A stretch of 64,000 nt of DNA from Chenopodium formosanum. Lineage: Eukaryota > Streptophyta > Magnoliopsida > Caryophyllales > Amaranthaceae. Of this stretch, positions 1-11,833 are shown piece by piece. Location: positions 31,265,501-31,329,500 of the forward strand of contig CM044865.1 in NCBI GenBank assembly GCA_024500155.1, in the 5' to 3' direction. Below the pieces are notes generated by a model. The model was not told where the DNA came from, did no database searches, and was given only the letters and a program-made list of their open reading frames with translations. A program made the position numbers and the translations under genes. Every line of letters starts with the position of its first letter. The stretch's first letter is position 1.

Positions 1-1284
1 TGACCAAGACTCGATTAATGACTTGACAAGGTGTCATTGACAGCGAAAATTAACCGAATTAATTAGTAAACTGGTTAATTAGACCCTAGGTGATGACTCG
101 ACAAATAATCCGAACTGTCGGCCAAGCGACAGGACTGGCGTCACACTATGGTTGTTGGCGCCAAACTTTTTAGTAAATGTCTGGCGCTACACACCATACA
201 GTGGCGCTACAGCTCAGACCTTGGCGCCAATATTAGAGCTTTGGTCTGGGACTGTTTTCGGTATTATTAGTCAACTGGGGTATGCCTAAAGTCGTACTAG
301 GTCAATTCCGATTTAAAAACTTTATTGACTCAAATTAATTAATTAATTAACTAATTAGGCAAAGTTCTTTAAGTCATTAATTTTAATCTCAACACAAATC
401 AATAAACGGTTAAGAGGTGCATAGAATATATATGCACAACAAATAATGCACAATTAGTCAAGTAGGCACAATATGATGCAATGAGTTCGCAACCTAACCA
501 TGTCTCTAGTTCTCTATAGTTCGGGATATGGTTTAGTCAAATAGGGTCCATAGTTAATTGTCCAGATGCACCGCGCAGAAGCCTAACCGTGAAGGGTTAG
601 CGCGTGTAGATAGGACACCGTGAGTTTTTAGAAATAACTCACTTCCATGGTTTGGTGAATTCAACCTCTCAGATGTACCCTTTGTTGCCAGGAGCGTTCA
701 ATCGGGTAGATAGAGCATGAATTCCCAGAGGGTTATGTCCATATGTAGAACACATATGGGTTTCAGAAAAGTGAGAAAAAAATTCAATCAGGAAGCAGGA
801 TCGAGCAAACAATACGAAAAACCGGTCGAAATTAGAACGCATATTTCTGGCTCGGTATTGGGGAAATTGGTGCCAGCAAACAGAGACTGGCGCCAACTTT
901 TAACTGTAGCGCCTGGCGCCAATACTGGCGTCTGGCGCTACGGCTAAAAGTTTGGTGCCAAGCTCTGGCCCCTGACGCTACTTCCCACATGCCTCAGCAG
1001 CTTTCTGTGCTCAATAAAATCATCCAGTTTCGCGCGGTGTTATTCCAGTCCTAGTTGTGAAAGACATTTCTCAAGTTTCCTACGTGTAAAATCCTTATGT
1101 TTTTGACTCATTACGGATGGTCTTTCCAATGAGAACCTTTTTACGCATATGACAATAATGTTAATCAAAATTACGCACATGAAATACTTAGAACTTTTCG
1201 AGTCTCATCCACTCATTCTAAACCATTGCCGAAACAAATTCAGGAATTAAAATAGAAATCCTTCCCAGTGGAGTCGCCAAAAAC
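1..1284 (-). mobile_element. Internal leader of Ty3 element H (5' part only)
   Basis: This stretch lies directly downstream (minus strand) of the LTR at 1285-3277 and aligns by eye with the leader of element E at about 46290-47565. A primer-binding site starts at 1279 on the minus strand (TGGCGACTCCACTGGG), three bases inside a GTTTT spacer after the LTR end. The TGG start fits the complement of a tRNA 3' CCA; tRNA-Arg is a guess. No coding frame of note is present; gag would lie to the left of the window. Two clusters of TGGCGCC/TGGCGCTA words occur at about 150-240 and 860-975. Confidence 0.75.
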
Positions 1285-3277
1285 TGTAGGGAATAATTTC
1301 AAGCCTTTAAAATCCTACTAGCTTGAACCCCACTGTGATCATACACTAAAGTACGGTGGCGTCCAAAAGGGAAGAAGATAGAGCAAAAGAGTCGCCAACA
1401 AGTTTTTAAGGAACTTGTAAACCGTTCACGAGGTGAAGGTTACACCCCTTAAAGATCCAAGAGATCGTCAACTCCATAAGGTCATGAACCAAATAAGGGG
1501 TTCGGGGATGAAAGTACAAATCCAACCTAAAAGAGATTGAACCTGCCCTAATAATAGCCCTCTACTTTATTCTGCTCGTATTCATGTGCGCTTTCTGACT
1601 AACATACAATCAATAGGTTAACCCTAAACCTGTTTAATCTATGTTGGTTGAATATTAATGCACAAATAAATCTATTATTGGCGATCACTTGAACTATAAT
1701 CACAATTAACCTAACAAGATTATTAATTATCTTATTAAGCGTGGTTGCAAGTACCAATTCCCTTTAACATGCAATAAAGGTGATCAAGCAATAACAATAT
1801 AAAATATAATGCATATCAAGCAACATAATAAATAATCAACATCATTAAAAAAAATCATAATCATAATCATAAATGATAACGATTATAATTATATTCATGT
1901 TCATGTTAATATTAAAGCATAATAATTGCAAGATCCTAGGCATGATACTAACAGGATTAATAACAAACCCTAGCATGTCACTAAACAGTAAAAATCAAAT
2001 CTTTAACCCTAACATGATACTAACATGAATAAGCATTAGACAGAAGATAAGAAGCATCGTACTTTTAATCATACTTGATATTAAAATTACCCTAGACATG
2101 ATACAAGGAATTAAAATAACACTTTAAGCGTGATTTCTACATCATAATATCAATTAAACCATTAAAGTACTTATTTGGATACCTCGTACCTCTTTCTAAT
2201 AACAAAATACACACGTTAGTAACTTCAAGGAAAATAATAAACAAAGCAATTAAATTAAATAATCAAAATAGAGATTTGGGACCAAACCCTCAGAAATTAA
2301 AACCTTTCACGTCTAGGGCGAAGGCAACTTCGAATATGGCTAGGTGTATCAAGATCTAATGAATGCGGAATTTTGTAATAAAAAGCAAGAAAGAATCTTT
2401 ATTCTAAAGAAATTAATATATTGAAAATTGATGAATGAATGAATTGATGAATGAATTGATTGTAGATGAAGAGAATGAATGATTTGTGAATGAAGAGAGT
2501 TGATGAATGAAGAAGAGAATCGATGATTCTTGGTGAATCTTGATGAATGAAAATGAAGTTTTTGATACGATATTTAAAGAGAAAATCATTCAAAAAAGAT
2601 AATTTAACAAAATAGAGTCTGAAGATCGGGAACCAACCTTGGCGCCAGCCCTGGCTAGTTGGCGCCAGCACCAGTGGCTAGTGCCTGGCGCCAATCCTGG
2701 TTCCAGGCGGCCTGGGGTTGGACGCCAAACTGATCCACGCGTTTTTGAAAATCTGATAAATTTCCCGTAGTGGAAGATAAAATAATATAATTTCAATCGA
2801 AAATGCTATTTGATCTTGATTAAAACTCTGAAGAGTCCTAATTGAATTAAGAATGAAAAGAACCTTCTAGAATGTTCTAGAATACTAAAACCATTCCTAA
2901 TTGCATTAGGAATGATAAATTATATTAGGCCCTCCCTTAGATCATTAGGCCGTACTTAAAGCTCAAATCGGGCCCAGTTTAGTAAATTGGCCATAACTTC
3001 CTCAATATTTATCGGAATTGGGCTTATAATGTATCGTTGGAAAGGTCTTTGCAAGGCCCATCCAACTACACCACTATTGGACCCATATCATGGACCAACC
3101 AAAATGGATTGACTGTTTTCTTACAATAAAGTTATTCAAAACAGGGAGGAGAGAAAAGAAATAAAACTTTCCGCAACACTAGACCTTTCCACACTTTCGT
3201 TGCATTCGATTATGATTCGACGTGAAAGGCACTCATCACCAAGTTTGGTTTTGGGGAGACACAAATGGGTGTCTACA
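1285..3277 (-). mobile_element. 5' LTR of element H (H/E family, about 2 kb)
   Basis: On the minus strand it begins TGTAGACACC at 3277 and ends CCCTACA at 1285, the TG...CA form of an LTR. The same sequence recurs at 33046-35291 and 47566-49450 (minus) and partly at 16189-16828 and 29746-30616 (plus). A TATA-like TTTAAATA lies near 2571-2578 on the minus strand, just downstream of a GGCGCC-rich patch at 2637-2730. Element B resumes at 3278, so H is inserted in B. The expected second flank is outside the window, so no target duplication can be checked. Confidence 0.88.
2637..2730. repeat. GGCGCC-rich palindrome patch in LTR H
   Basis: Several TGGCGCCA-type words sit within about 90 bases of otherwise AT-rich LTR, just upstream of the TATA-like box on the minus strand. 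Equivalent patches occur in E at 34320-34450 and 48475-48605. Possible role as protein-binding sites is inference. Confidence 0.6.
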
Positions 3278-3855
3278 GCTACCTCCTATGGTGAATCAGG
3301 AAGCATGTCGTTTGTTAAATATGTCTAGATTTCATCCATCTAGGTAGAGCTTCAGTCTAGGATTCCAATGGGTTCTTCATATATACTTCTTTTTTCCAGA
3401 ACTTCCCAAAAGACTGACCGAGGCATATCACAGCAGGCAGAAGATGCCAGTTTGGAGAATGCATCCGCCTGGTTGTTATATGACCTGGGCACTTGACTCT
3501 GACAGAATTCTTCAAGTGCCCCAGCCTCTTCTTTGTCTGCCTGAAGATACTTGATCATAGCCAGATAAGTTGCCTCCTATTTTCCTTCATACTTGCTCAC
3601 GACCAATTGTGAATCAGAGTAGGCGTCAATTTTTGTTGCCCCTGCTGCCTTACACATGCGGATTCCGGCTGGCAGGGCTTCATATTCTGCCTCGTTATTC
3701 GAGGCCTGGAACTTAAACCGTAGTGCATATTCAAATATGTCCCCCTCAAGGGACTCATATATAATTCCTGCACAGCACCCATTCTTTGCCGAGCTCCCGT
3801 CTACATACACTTTCCAAACCTGATCAATGTTATCCGGTGGTACCGGTCGTGTCAA
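3278..3855 (-). pseudogene. Element B archaeal-type RNase H and start of integrase
   Basis: The frame from 3855 shows VYVDGSSAKNGC, then NEAEYEAL, then DAYSDSQLVVS, and from 3558 NQADAFSKLAS. These supply the acidic D, E, D, D residues of an RNase H. This is the second RNase H, placed between the standard one and integrase as known for Tat elements. Downstream, a short stretch matches the N-terminus of integrase in A (TWMDEI, then SP at the H border). In-frame stops occur at about 3577 and 3351 and inside the integrase start. Not functional. Confidence 0.75.
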
Positions 3856-4436
3856 TTCAACAATGAAGTCGGCAAACGCCTGAACCCTTCACTGGGTTCA
3901 AAAGTGATTTCAAGACTTTGAATTTCAATAGCCCATTTCAACATTCTGCTGGATGACTCCAAATTATACATTGGTCTCTTGAGGGGATGATCGGTGTAAA
4001 TTACAACCAAATGTGTAAGAAAGTATGGCTTCAATTTCTTGAATGTCGTATATAGAGCAAGGCCAAATTTTTCAACCATGGGGTACCGGAGTTCGGCATT
4101 TTTTAGCACGTGGCTAATGAAATAGATCGAAAGCTGAATGCCGTCTCTCTCAGCAAGGACAACAGCACTGAGGACATGGTGAGAGACGGCGAGGTACATG
4201 TATAACGTCTCTTTAGGCAAAGGGCTTACAAGCCTTGTCAAAGAGTGCAAGTGTTCTTTCAGCTTTTGAAAGACAGTCTCAGCATCATCCCCCCATTCAA
4301 ATCTGGTCTTTTTTCTGATTGCTTGGAAGAAGTAAAAGCATTTGTCACCTGACTGGCTGAGGAATCTCCCCAATGCCGCTAGGCAACTGGTTAGTCTCTG
4401 TACTTCCTTAACAGTGCGGGGTAACTTCATGTCAAT
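3856..4436 (-). pseudogene. Element B RT tail and RNase H
   Basis: An open frame of 192 codons (4430 to 3852) carries the connection domain and standard Ty3 RNase H: FYFFQAIRKKTRFEWGDDAE, the start of the catalytic core at YMYLAVS, RYPMVEKFGLAL and VIYTDHPLK. The first catalytic Asp of the usual DAS motif reads as AVS, the usual Tat degeneracy of this domain. Active RNase H in Tat elements is thought to be the extra downstream copy. The frame breaks at both ends. Confidence 0.75.
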
Positions 4437-5200
4437 TACCGCCCGTATCTTCTTAGGGGTAGCCTCTATCCTCCTTCGATCAATCAGGAATCTGAGAAAC
4501 TTCCCAAACTAAACACCAAAGACGCATTTCTTGGAATTTAACATGACCTTTTGTCGCCTAATGTGGTGAAGGTTTCTCGGAGATTAGCAAGGTGATCCGC
4601 CTGCTGATTTGATTTAACTATCATGTCATCAATGTACGCCTCCACATTCCTCCCAATTTGATTAATGAAGACCATATTAATCATCCGTTAGAATGTAGCC
4701 GGCACATTTTTTAAGCCAAACGGCATCAGAGTGTAACAGAATAACCCCTGATCAGTGACGAAGGCCGTCTTCTCTTGATCTTTTTTCCACATGGGTATTT
4801 GATGGAAGCCGGAGTAGGCATCCATAAAACTCATCAAGGCATGCCCGACTGTAGAATTGACCAGGCTGTCGATCTTTGGAAGCGGATAACTGTCTTTTGG
4901 ACATGCCTTTTTGAAGTCTGTGTAATCAACACACATACACTAGGTACCATTCGGCTTCTTTACAAGCACAACATTTGCCACCCAGTCGGGGAAATTACAT
5001 GGCCGAATGAACCCAACATCAAACAGCTTTTTTACTTCGGCAGCTGTCGCCTTACCTTTTTCCTTACCATGATTTCTTTTCTTTTGCTGGATGGGCTTTT
5101 TTTGGATCCACGACGAGTTTGTGGACAACAAGATCCGGGCTTACGCCTGGTATCTCTTACACTTCAAAGGCAAAAATGTCTTTGAATTCTTTCTGCAATA
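4437..5200 (-). pseudogene. Element B reverse transcriptase core
   Basis: Minus-strand frames at 5131-4940 and 4936-4688 read through the RT fingers and palm: VKKPNGT, then CVDYTDFKKACPKDSYPLPKID, HALMSFMDAYSGFHQIPM and FCYTLMPFGLKN. The catalytic YIDD motif follows at 4636-4625 in another frame. The order is that of a Ty3 RT. A stop separates the first two frames and a frameshift precedes YIDD, so it is inactive. Element A has lost exactly this part, so B and C are the copies that preserve it. Confidence 0.8.
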
Positions 5201-5339
5201 GGTGCAGGTCTGCACCTAGCTTTGCATAATCAGCCGTCCCAACCTTAACAGTACGCTTTGGACGGCTGTCGTCTAGAGGTATATCAATATGTTCTCCAGC
5301 TGGTTGAGGACGGAGCTCATTTGACCGTTCCCTGGTCAG

Positions 5340-5830
5340 TGATTGCTATATTTTCTCTTTCTTCACCTCCACCAGTTGAGGAGCCTTTCTTTTCTTCCCG
5401 ACTGCTGGTGGGGCTGGGCCGGCGTCTTTGACATTGTTAAGGTCTATTGGTTCCTACCCTTGGCCGTCTGGGGCCACAATATCCTTGACAGCTGAGAGGT
5501 AGCACTCCCGAGCCGTCTTTTGATCCTTATTCAAGGAACCAACAGAGCCGTCATCCCTCTCATACTTAATGAGCATGAGAGAAGGGATGATAACAGCCTT
5601 GGCTTCATTGAGGGTTGGACAGCCTAGGATAATGTTATAGGCGGTCAGTTCTTCTCAGTGATCAAAACGTTTGGGAAGGAGGAGCTAGCTGCTGCCTGCT
5701 CATCATCATCATCATTGTCCATCTTTCGAAGATGGCTCTTAGTGCCTCGAATGGTAGGGCCACCGCATGAGAACCTGCCTGCTATGGTGTAGACCGGCTA
5801 CTTATCGGTGTCTGAACTACTAGCAGGCTA
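5340..5830 (-). pseudogene. Element B protease remnant, active site deleted
   Basis: Minus-strand homology to the protease region of A (61134-62010) is visible in pieces: the ILG.PTLNEAK segment about 5640-5590, the acidic linker to about 5450, and the upstream IAGRFSCGG segment about 5800-5770. At about 5652 the sequence jumps from the ITEKN segment directly to TAYNIIL, omitting about 290 bases that in A and C hold the active-site Asp. Several stops are present. Confidence 0.65.
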
Positions 5831-7354
5831 AGGTGTCTTAGATGACTGCCCTGGGTTCTTCTTATTAGTCTCTTTGGACTTAGAAATGTAGGACTTTAAC
5901 ATCCCCTTGTCAGCCAGACGATCCAACGCCCGTTGAAGGCTGAAGCAGTCATTGGTGTCATGGACAACTTCCTCATGATATTGGCAGAATTTATTTTTGT
6001 TACTTGATTGAATGGAACTTTTCTTGGATTCGGCTTCTCTAGAGACAACCGGTCCTTGATCTCCATGAAGATGGAGTTGCAATCTTGTTAAACTTGTACC
6101 TGGGGACGTACGGTTTAAATTCTTTCTTTTTCTTCTGGGACGGCAAGTCAGAATCACTCACCACCCAAACTTCTTTTCTCTTTTTGCTCTCATCTTTTTT
6201 CATGGCAGGCTGAGCAAGCCGACTATCTTTTTGCCTGTTAGACTTCTTGAAGTTCGACTAGCTACCAGGCGAGCAGAGGTTGGTTCTTGAATATAGCTTT
6301 CCACCTCCCTCAGGACCGCCTACAAAGTAAAAGCCCCTTTTCTGACTAGGTTGAACTTAAAGGTCGACTCGTCTCTTAGACCCTTAAAGAAGTCTGTAAA
6401 AGCTACCTCGTCAGATAGTCTTTGAATCTGAATTCTGGTCAGATTGAACCGCCTGACGTAAGAGCGCAATCCTTCTCTCTCTCCCTGCTTAATGATGCTA
6501 AGTCAAGAGTTGTTTTCTTTGCAGGAATGTTCATTGAGAAGTTGGAAGCAAACAAGAAAGCAAGCTCCTTGAAACTATCAATGGAGCCGGCTAGAAGGTT
6601 GCCAAACCATTTTTGGGCAATGCCCTTCAATGTAGCAGGAAAGCATTGACACCAAGTGGCATCATCCAACCCCTGTAAATACATGAGGTTGGTGTAATAC
6701 ATGTGGTGATCTTCCGGGTTGGAGGTACCGTCATAAGTACCCACCAACACATTTTTAACCTTGGCCGGCTGTGCCACCTCGAGTATTTCCCGGGTGAACG
6801 TTGAAGGTTGTTCACCCAGGCGGAGCAGACAAAGATGCCAGTCTAGTGGCTAACCATTGTTGTATGCCGGTTGACCTTCGAAGAGGGCCGGCTGCATGAA
6901 ATAAGGAGAATACGGACCATAGACCAGAGGTGGTACATACGGTTCATTCTTAATCATCTGAGGGCCAGAATGGACGGTATTACCGCCTATATCGCTCTCA
7001 TGCAAGGATTGCACATTCCCTGTAGATATATTCTTAAAGCAGGCTGGAAAGCTTGATGTAGAAGCTAACTCAGACAACTGTTGATTCCTCTTGCGGGTGA
7101 TGATCTCCAGGGCATCAAGAGGTGATTTCTTGTTTCCCACCGGTTCTTCACTCCGGCGGGTATTGTTGGTGTTCCTCTTAGGCAGAAGAATCTTGGACCA
7201 ATCAATGGTCCCGGCTGCCTTCTCCTTTGGATGCGGAGTTGGATGCCTATCTCTGACTAACTTCCCCTTCTTCAGAGGAGTCTTCCTTTTCGATTGACCC
7301 CTGCTTGGGCCAGTCCGGCTCTTGGTGATCAGATCCTTAATTTCACCCTTAAAA
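5828..7354 (-). pseudogene. Element B gag, main part
   Basis: Minus-strand frames at 7140-6850, 6777-6439 and 6157-5828 match the gag of A and C. The capsid-like segment reads AKVKNVLVGTYDGTSNPEDH, then CFPATLKGIAQKWFGNL and SFKELAFLFASNFSM, the pattern of the plant retrotransposon gag domain. Near the C-terminus KFCQYHEEVVHDTNDC is a Cys/His nucleic-acid-binding motif (CxxH...H....C variant). Frameshifts and stops separate the frames. The N-terminus continues at 9001 on the far side of the CACTA insertion. Confidence 0.8.
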
Positions 7355-9000
7355 CACTACTACAAAAAATGGAATAGAGAACGGTTGAAATAGGCCTAAT
7401 AAAATGCCTAAGAGGCGATCTTCTGCTAAGCGATGTGTAAAGTTTACAGAACGGATATAGGAGGCGTTCTATATGCAAGGGAAAAGAGAACGGGAACAAG
7501 AGGCATTCTATATGCAAGAGATAACCGTTCTCTTTCTTTTTTTTTTTTACTTATAAAAAATAAATAAAAGAGAACGGTTAACACAGATAACAGTTCTCTT
7601 TGTTTTTTTTTTTTTAAAAAATATAAATTTTGGGATATTGCATGTAAACTAATCTACATCAGTAATCAATAAATCAAATTGAATTTAAGTTTTAGTTGAA
7701 ATCAAATGTTAAATTGAAACAAAATTTATCATCTTATTCAATTAATTATATCTCATCTATTCAAAAAAAAAAAATTTAATTACTTCTCATGCCAAAAAAA
7801 AATTACATCTCAAGTACATTGATACAACTAGATTATCATAACTACCAATATGCTAGTACTGTTTCCCCTAAAAAAAATAAAACAATGTGCTTCAAGCCTT
7901 CAACCGCAGGTTGCGCTTTCACTAACCTCAACAACCGCAACGCTTTTCACCAACCTCAACCACCGCAGTGCCTCCACTAACTTCAACCCCTTAAGCTCCT
8001 CCACCAATAGTGCACACAAATAGGAAAGCCGCACCAAACACCCAAAATCATAGATGAAATATCAGAATTTACCAAATCATAACATTAAAATCAATTGATA
8101 AAAGTTATAGATAAAAAATTCACAATTGAGAATTAAACAAGCTACCTCAATGATGTTACCTAATAAATCTCAAAACAAATTAAACATCAATTAAACATCA
8201 ATGCACAACAATAGAATCTTACCTCAAAACAACAACATGAAACGCCATTAGAGAAGATAAAATAGCCGTAAAAAAAAATAATAATCTTACCCAATAAATC
8301 TCCCATAGTAATCCATTAGCAATCTCTCTCAGTCTATCGCCCCAAACTGAAAGGAACCATAAAACGCATCGTTTTAAGTTTGCGGTACTCAGCTTCTAAT
8401 GCGCGACCATAAATAGAGAAAAACAAAGCATTGAAGGCTAAAGGTAGAAGAGAAATTAAAGGAGTTAATCGGACAGTATGGACAGGACACTTCTAAATAG
8501 AGGAAGACGACGACGGAGAGGAGGTTAATTAGACGTCGGCTCGGAGTTTTTAGGACATTGAGCCATTGAAGGATGAAGGTAGAAGAGAAAGGATTTAGAG
8601 TTTCAGAGGAGGAAGGAAGTACGTGAAAGAAAAGGGGAAGTTATGGATGAAGAATGATAGGTTGACGGCTATCTTAAGAAGAAATAGGAGTTAGGGTTAG
8701 AATTTTGGGCCCTTTCATATTTTAGATTATTCTTTTTTTTTAAAAAAATAATATTAAGCATATAGAACGGTTAACTAAGAGGAACGATCTATATTGTAAG
8801 TGTAAAATATTTGGATATACCAAATAGAACGGTTAACTAAGAAATGCGTTCTATAAAATAAATTTACAATTTAATAAATATAATAAATAAATCAAATAGA
8901 ACGGTTAACTTAGATAGACATTCTATATTCTTATGGAGAACGTCTACCTTTGGTAACCGTTCTATATTTTGCGTTCTCTAATCTAGTTTTTGGTGTAGTG
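7355..9000. mobile_element. Non-autonomous CACTA (En/Spm-type) DNA transposon
   Basis: The left end starts CACTACTACAAAAAATGG and the right end, read on the minus strand, starts CACTACACCAAAAACTAG. The flanking bases are AAA at 7352-7354 and 9001-9003, a 3-bp target duplication as expected for this superfamily. Sub-terminal words of the type AGAACGGTTAAC recur in both orientations near each end (for example around 7380, 7570, 8770, 8830, 8900, 8960). No transposase-like frame is present in 1.6 kb. The host copy (element A near 63440) shows the uninterrupted gag sequence at this site. Confidence 0.9.
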
Positions 9001-9304
9001 AAACTAGTCATGAATTTCATGAGTTCGTCTTGAGTGACGAGAGCAGATCCACTGGCCGTATGGGTTTCCCCTTTCGGTTGTCTATGGGGTCGGTTTGTTC
9101 TCGCTTGGCTGGCACCCCGCTCTAGAGTGTCTCTGAGCTGGATGCGCTTGGTCATCAGAGAGCCATCATTGGCTATATAAGTTTCGACCTAAGGATCGTC
9201 GTCCTCTTGGTCAGTAAAGACTTCTGGTTGGTCTACCGGATGCTCAGGAGGTGGTACAGATTCTTGAACCATCCTTGAGGTACTCTCCCACAGACGACGC
9301 CAAA
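9001..9304 (-). pseudogene. Element B gag N-terminus and primer-binding site
   Basis: From 9304 the minus strand reads TTTGGCGTCGTCTGTGGG, a PBS directly after the LTR. Gag then starts near 9273 with MVQESVPPPEHP, identical in style to element C at 25599. A stop follows the acidic QEDDD stretch, and a new frame (9155 onward) reads MTKRIQLRDTLERGASQA and ends QDELMKFMTSF at the CACTA border. Confidence 0.75.
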
Positions 9305-9798
9305 TGTTTTGGGTGCTTTTGTCCCTTGGGAGAGTTACGTCACAAAGATTGGTCCGGCTGAGCTGTACCGGAAAAAACAACGGAGACTCCAGGTGGTGGG
9401 AGATCCCCCACAGAAGATCAAGTTAGTAACCTGAAAGAGAATAAAGAGTGCGGAAATTTAGGTGAGGATCTGCTAGATTCCAAACTCAGGTGTTTCTCTA
9501 ATGCGAGAGAAAGTAGGTGTAATAAATGATTTAATGTGGCCCCAAAATCGGGAAATATCACCCTATTTATAGGGTCATTGGTAGGTGTGCCCCTATCTAG
9601 GTCACTTGACCTAGATTTTAGTGGGCTGCGCCGAAATACGGCGTTTTCTTGGGATTTGGGCCCTTGAAGGCCGCCATTTTAGAATCTATCTGAAGCATCC
9701 ACGTATCAGATGGCTAGGGGCCACTTGGGTCAGCCTGGTTTTGACATGTGGCCTTCTCTTATTGGGACACCTGTCTAGGGTAATTTTTACCCTAAACA
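9305..9798 (-). mobile_element. 5' LTR of element B
   Basis: The minus strand begins TGTTTAGGGTAAAAATTACC at 9798 and ends CCCAAAACA at 9305. It aligns with LTRs of A (52564-52988 and 63744 onward) and C (25068-25565). A TATA box, CTATAAATAGGG, lies at about 9573-9562 on the minus strand. Confidence 0.88.
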
Positions 9799-10977
9799 CC
9801 TTCGATTTCCACTTTCTTAACAATATGTTTATAATTACACCTCCTAAGTCCTTGCAGCCTGCTGGCAAACTTACCAGCAGCAGACTCCTTTAACCTTTCT
9901 TTTACTAATAGAGTAACCCTCAAACCTAATCGATTACCTAACTATGATTCCAACTTAATCTTAAAAAATAATAACTTTTGTGTCTAATTAGTTTACTTTT
10001 ATTAAATTTCTATCTACTATTTAATGACGAGGAAAAACATAGTTTTGAGATTAAATGGTTTACTTTATACCAATTTCTATCTACTTTAGAAATAACAAAA
10101 ATACAAGAAACAATAATCATTCATCTTTAATTAGTATAAGTCCTAGGCACACAAAAACCTCCACCATATATAAGATCTAAAGGAGCTCTTCAATTTTTAA
10201 AGCCATATTCACTCAGTTTGTAAGAGATTTGATTAATTCGTACCAAAATTACATTCCTGAAAATTGATTAAGAATAACAAAGTTGGCCTCATTGAATATC
10301 AAAATAAGTAACTATCATAATTCCAACAATAATTTTAAACAACGGAGGTCAATGATTTGTTTGAAATATCTCAAATCAAATTAGTTTGCAATATTTTTCA
10401 TAAATTCGAACAAATTCATAAACAAAATATCAAAAAATTCTAAACATAATTTGTAGCAAAATCATTTGTAAAAAAATACGATAGAGTATCAATAAAAAAG
10501 TATCGCTTAAACTTTTTATAAACGTAGAAAAATATTAAGCTTTGTATGAATGAATTTAAAGTTAATTTATAATCGTTTACATGTTCAAAACCTAAGAAAT
10601 TATAATCATAATTAGAATTTCACTGTTATCAACCCTAAATTCACCATACTGACAATAAATTAACGATAAACCATAGATATAGAAATTTAGTGATTTAAAA
10701 ATGAAATGAAAAAAACCGTACCTCAGAAGCTGCTTCAATGGAGTAAATAAAGCTCGAAAGTTGCTTCAATGGAGAAGTGGAAGCTCAAAATCCGCTTTGT
10801 TGGTGAATTCAGAGCAGTGGCTTCAATGGAGGAGAAAGAATCGAGAGAGAGTGGTAAATTGGGTGAACTTTAAATATTAAAATGATCTTATCCGTCCATT
10901 ATTTTTTTAATCTAATGGTTGTAATGAATTCCTAGTTCCTATTATAGGATTATGATTGGTTCTCATTATATACCTGG

Positions 10978-10980
<3 letters not shown>
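9799..10980. other. AT-rich unassigned spacer
   Basis: No coding frame or transposon terminus that I can define. The words GCTTCAATGGAG recur at about 10733, 10763 and 10812, and on the minus strand this patch resembles a leader exon followed by a splice donor (GAG|GTACGG near 10722). This could be a remnant of a DNA transposon or a gene start; I cannot decide. Confidence 0.4.
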
Positions 10981-11016
<36 letters not shown>

Positions 11017-11041
11017 TGTGTGTGTGTGTGTGTGTGTATAC

Positions 11042-11078
<37 letters not shown>
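10981..11078. repeat. TA/TG microsatellite
   Basis: A run of TA dinucleotides, then about ten TG units, then TA again, adjoining the 3' end of the LINE on its left. It may have grown from the LINE's tail. Confidence 0.9.
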
Positions 11079-11081
<3 letters not shown>

Positions 11082-11099
11082 AAACAAATGAAACTAGGC

Positions 11100-11669
11100 T
11101 TATATTAATGCAAGATTATCCATAAGTACATACAGAGTCACTTCCGGGGGGCAAAAACTATCCCACACTTGTTCAAGTCCGAAAGGAACTAGCCTAGCTA
11201 AGTGATGCGCAACAAAGTTGTCATCCCTATTAACATGAGACCATCTAACCATATTAAAATAGCAACAAGAAGATAGGATTCCTCCTAAAACAGTATCTAA
11301 TTCAGACAGAAACAGAGCTCCTCGATCAAGTCGATTTGTAATGGTCAAGCAATCGGTTTCCAAGATCACATTTCCGAAGCCATAACTCTTCCCCAACCTG
11401 GCAGCAAACGCAACGGCTTTTTCCTCAGCAACTTTAACGCTTTAATTGGCACAAACACGTCTGGAAGCAGTAAAGAGGACATCCCCATTGTGGTCACGGG
11501 CAACGACTCCAAGCCCAACCCAACCATCATCTGTAATCGCAGCGTCAGCATTTATTTTGATGGAGTCAGTTAGGGGGGGGGGGGGGTTGCCAGAGTTTTG
11601 GGCTGCTCTTCTCCTTCGAAGGTGGACCTCTATAGATGCTATTAGCATATTTTCCTTGCTCATCAACAT
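11100..11669 (-). pseudogene. LINE RNase H domain
   Basis: Two frames (11669-11442 and 11396-11100) together read a plant RNase H fold: IKINADAAI (first Asp region), LGVVARDHNGDV, then in another frame NVILETDCLTITN (E and D), and VRWSHVNRDDNFVAHHLAR, the C-terminal His/Asp motif. They are split by frameshifts around 11400-11440. A 14-G tract at 11573-11586 lies just upstream and is another likely frameshift point. Confidence 0.75.
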
Positions 11670-11833
11670 ACCTCATAACTCTGCCCAAGATAACAGAGTC
11701 AGGGGTAATTTTATCCTCGAAAACCTTTCGGTTCCTTTCCCTCAAGATACACCAAGCAAGAAAAACCCCCTTCTTCCTTGTCTTCAAATCCAGTTTGCCC
11801 CAACTTGCAACAAGGTCACACATGGAGTCCACG

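Larger units (their letters stand above)
3278..9798 (-). mobile_element. Tat-lineage Ty3 retrotransposon B, truncated by H
   Basis: Reading leftwards on the minus strand it holds a 5' LTR (9305-9798), PBS (TTTGGCGTCGTCTGTGGG, from 9304), gag, remnant protease, RT, RNase H, a second archaeal-type RNase H and the first codons of integrase, where H cuts in at 3278. Protein order and the double RNase H are known marks of the Tat lineage. Copies A and C in this window are close relatives. The frame is broken many times and about 290 bases around the protease active site are missing compared with A, so B is dead. A CACTA transposon interrupts gag at 7355-9000. Confidence 0.88.
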
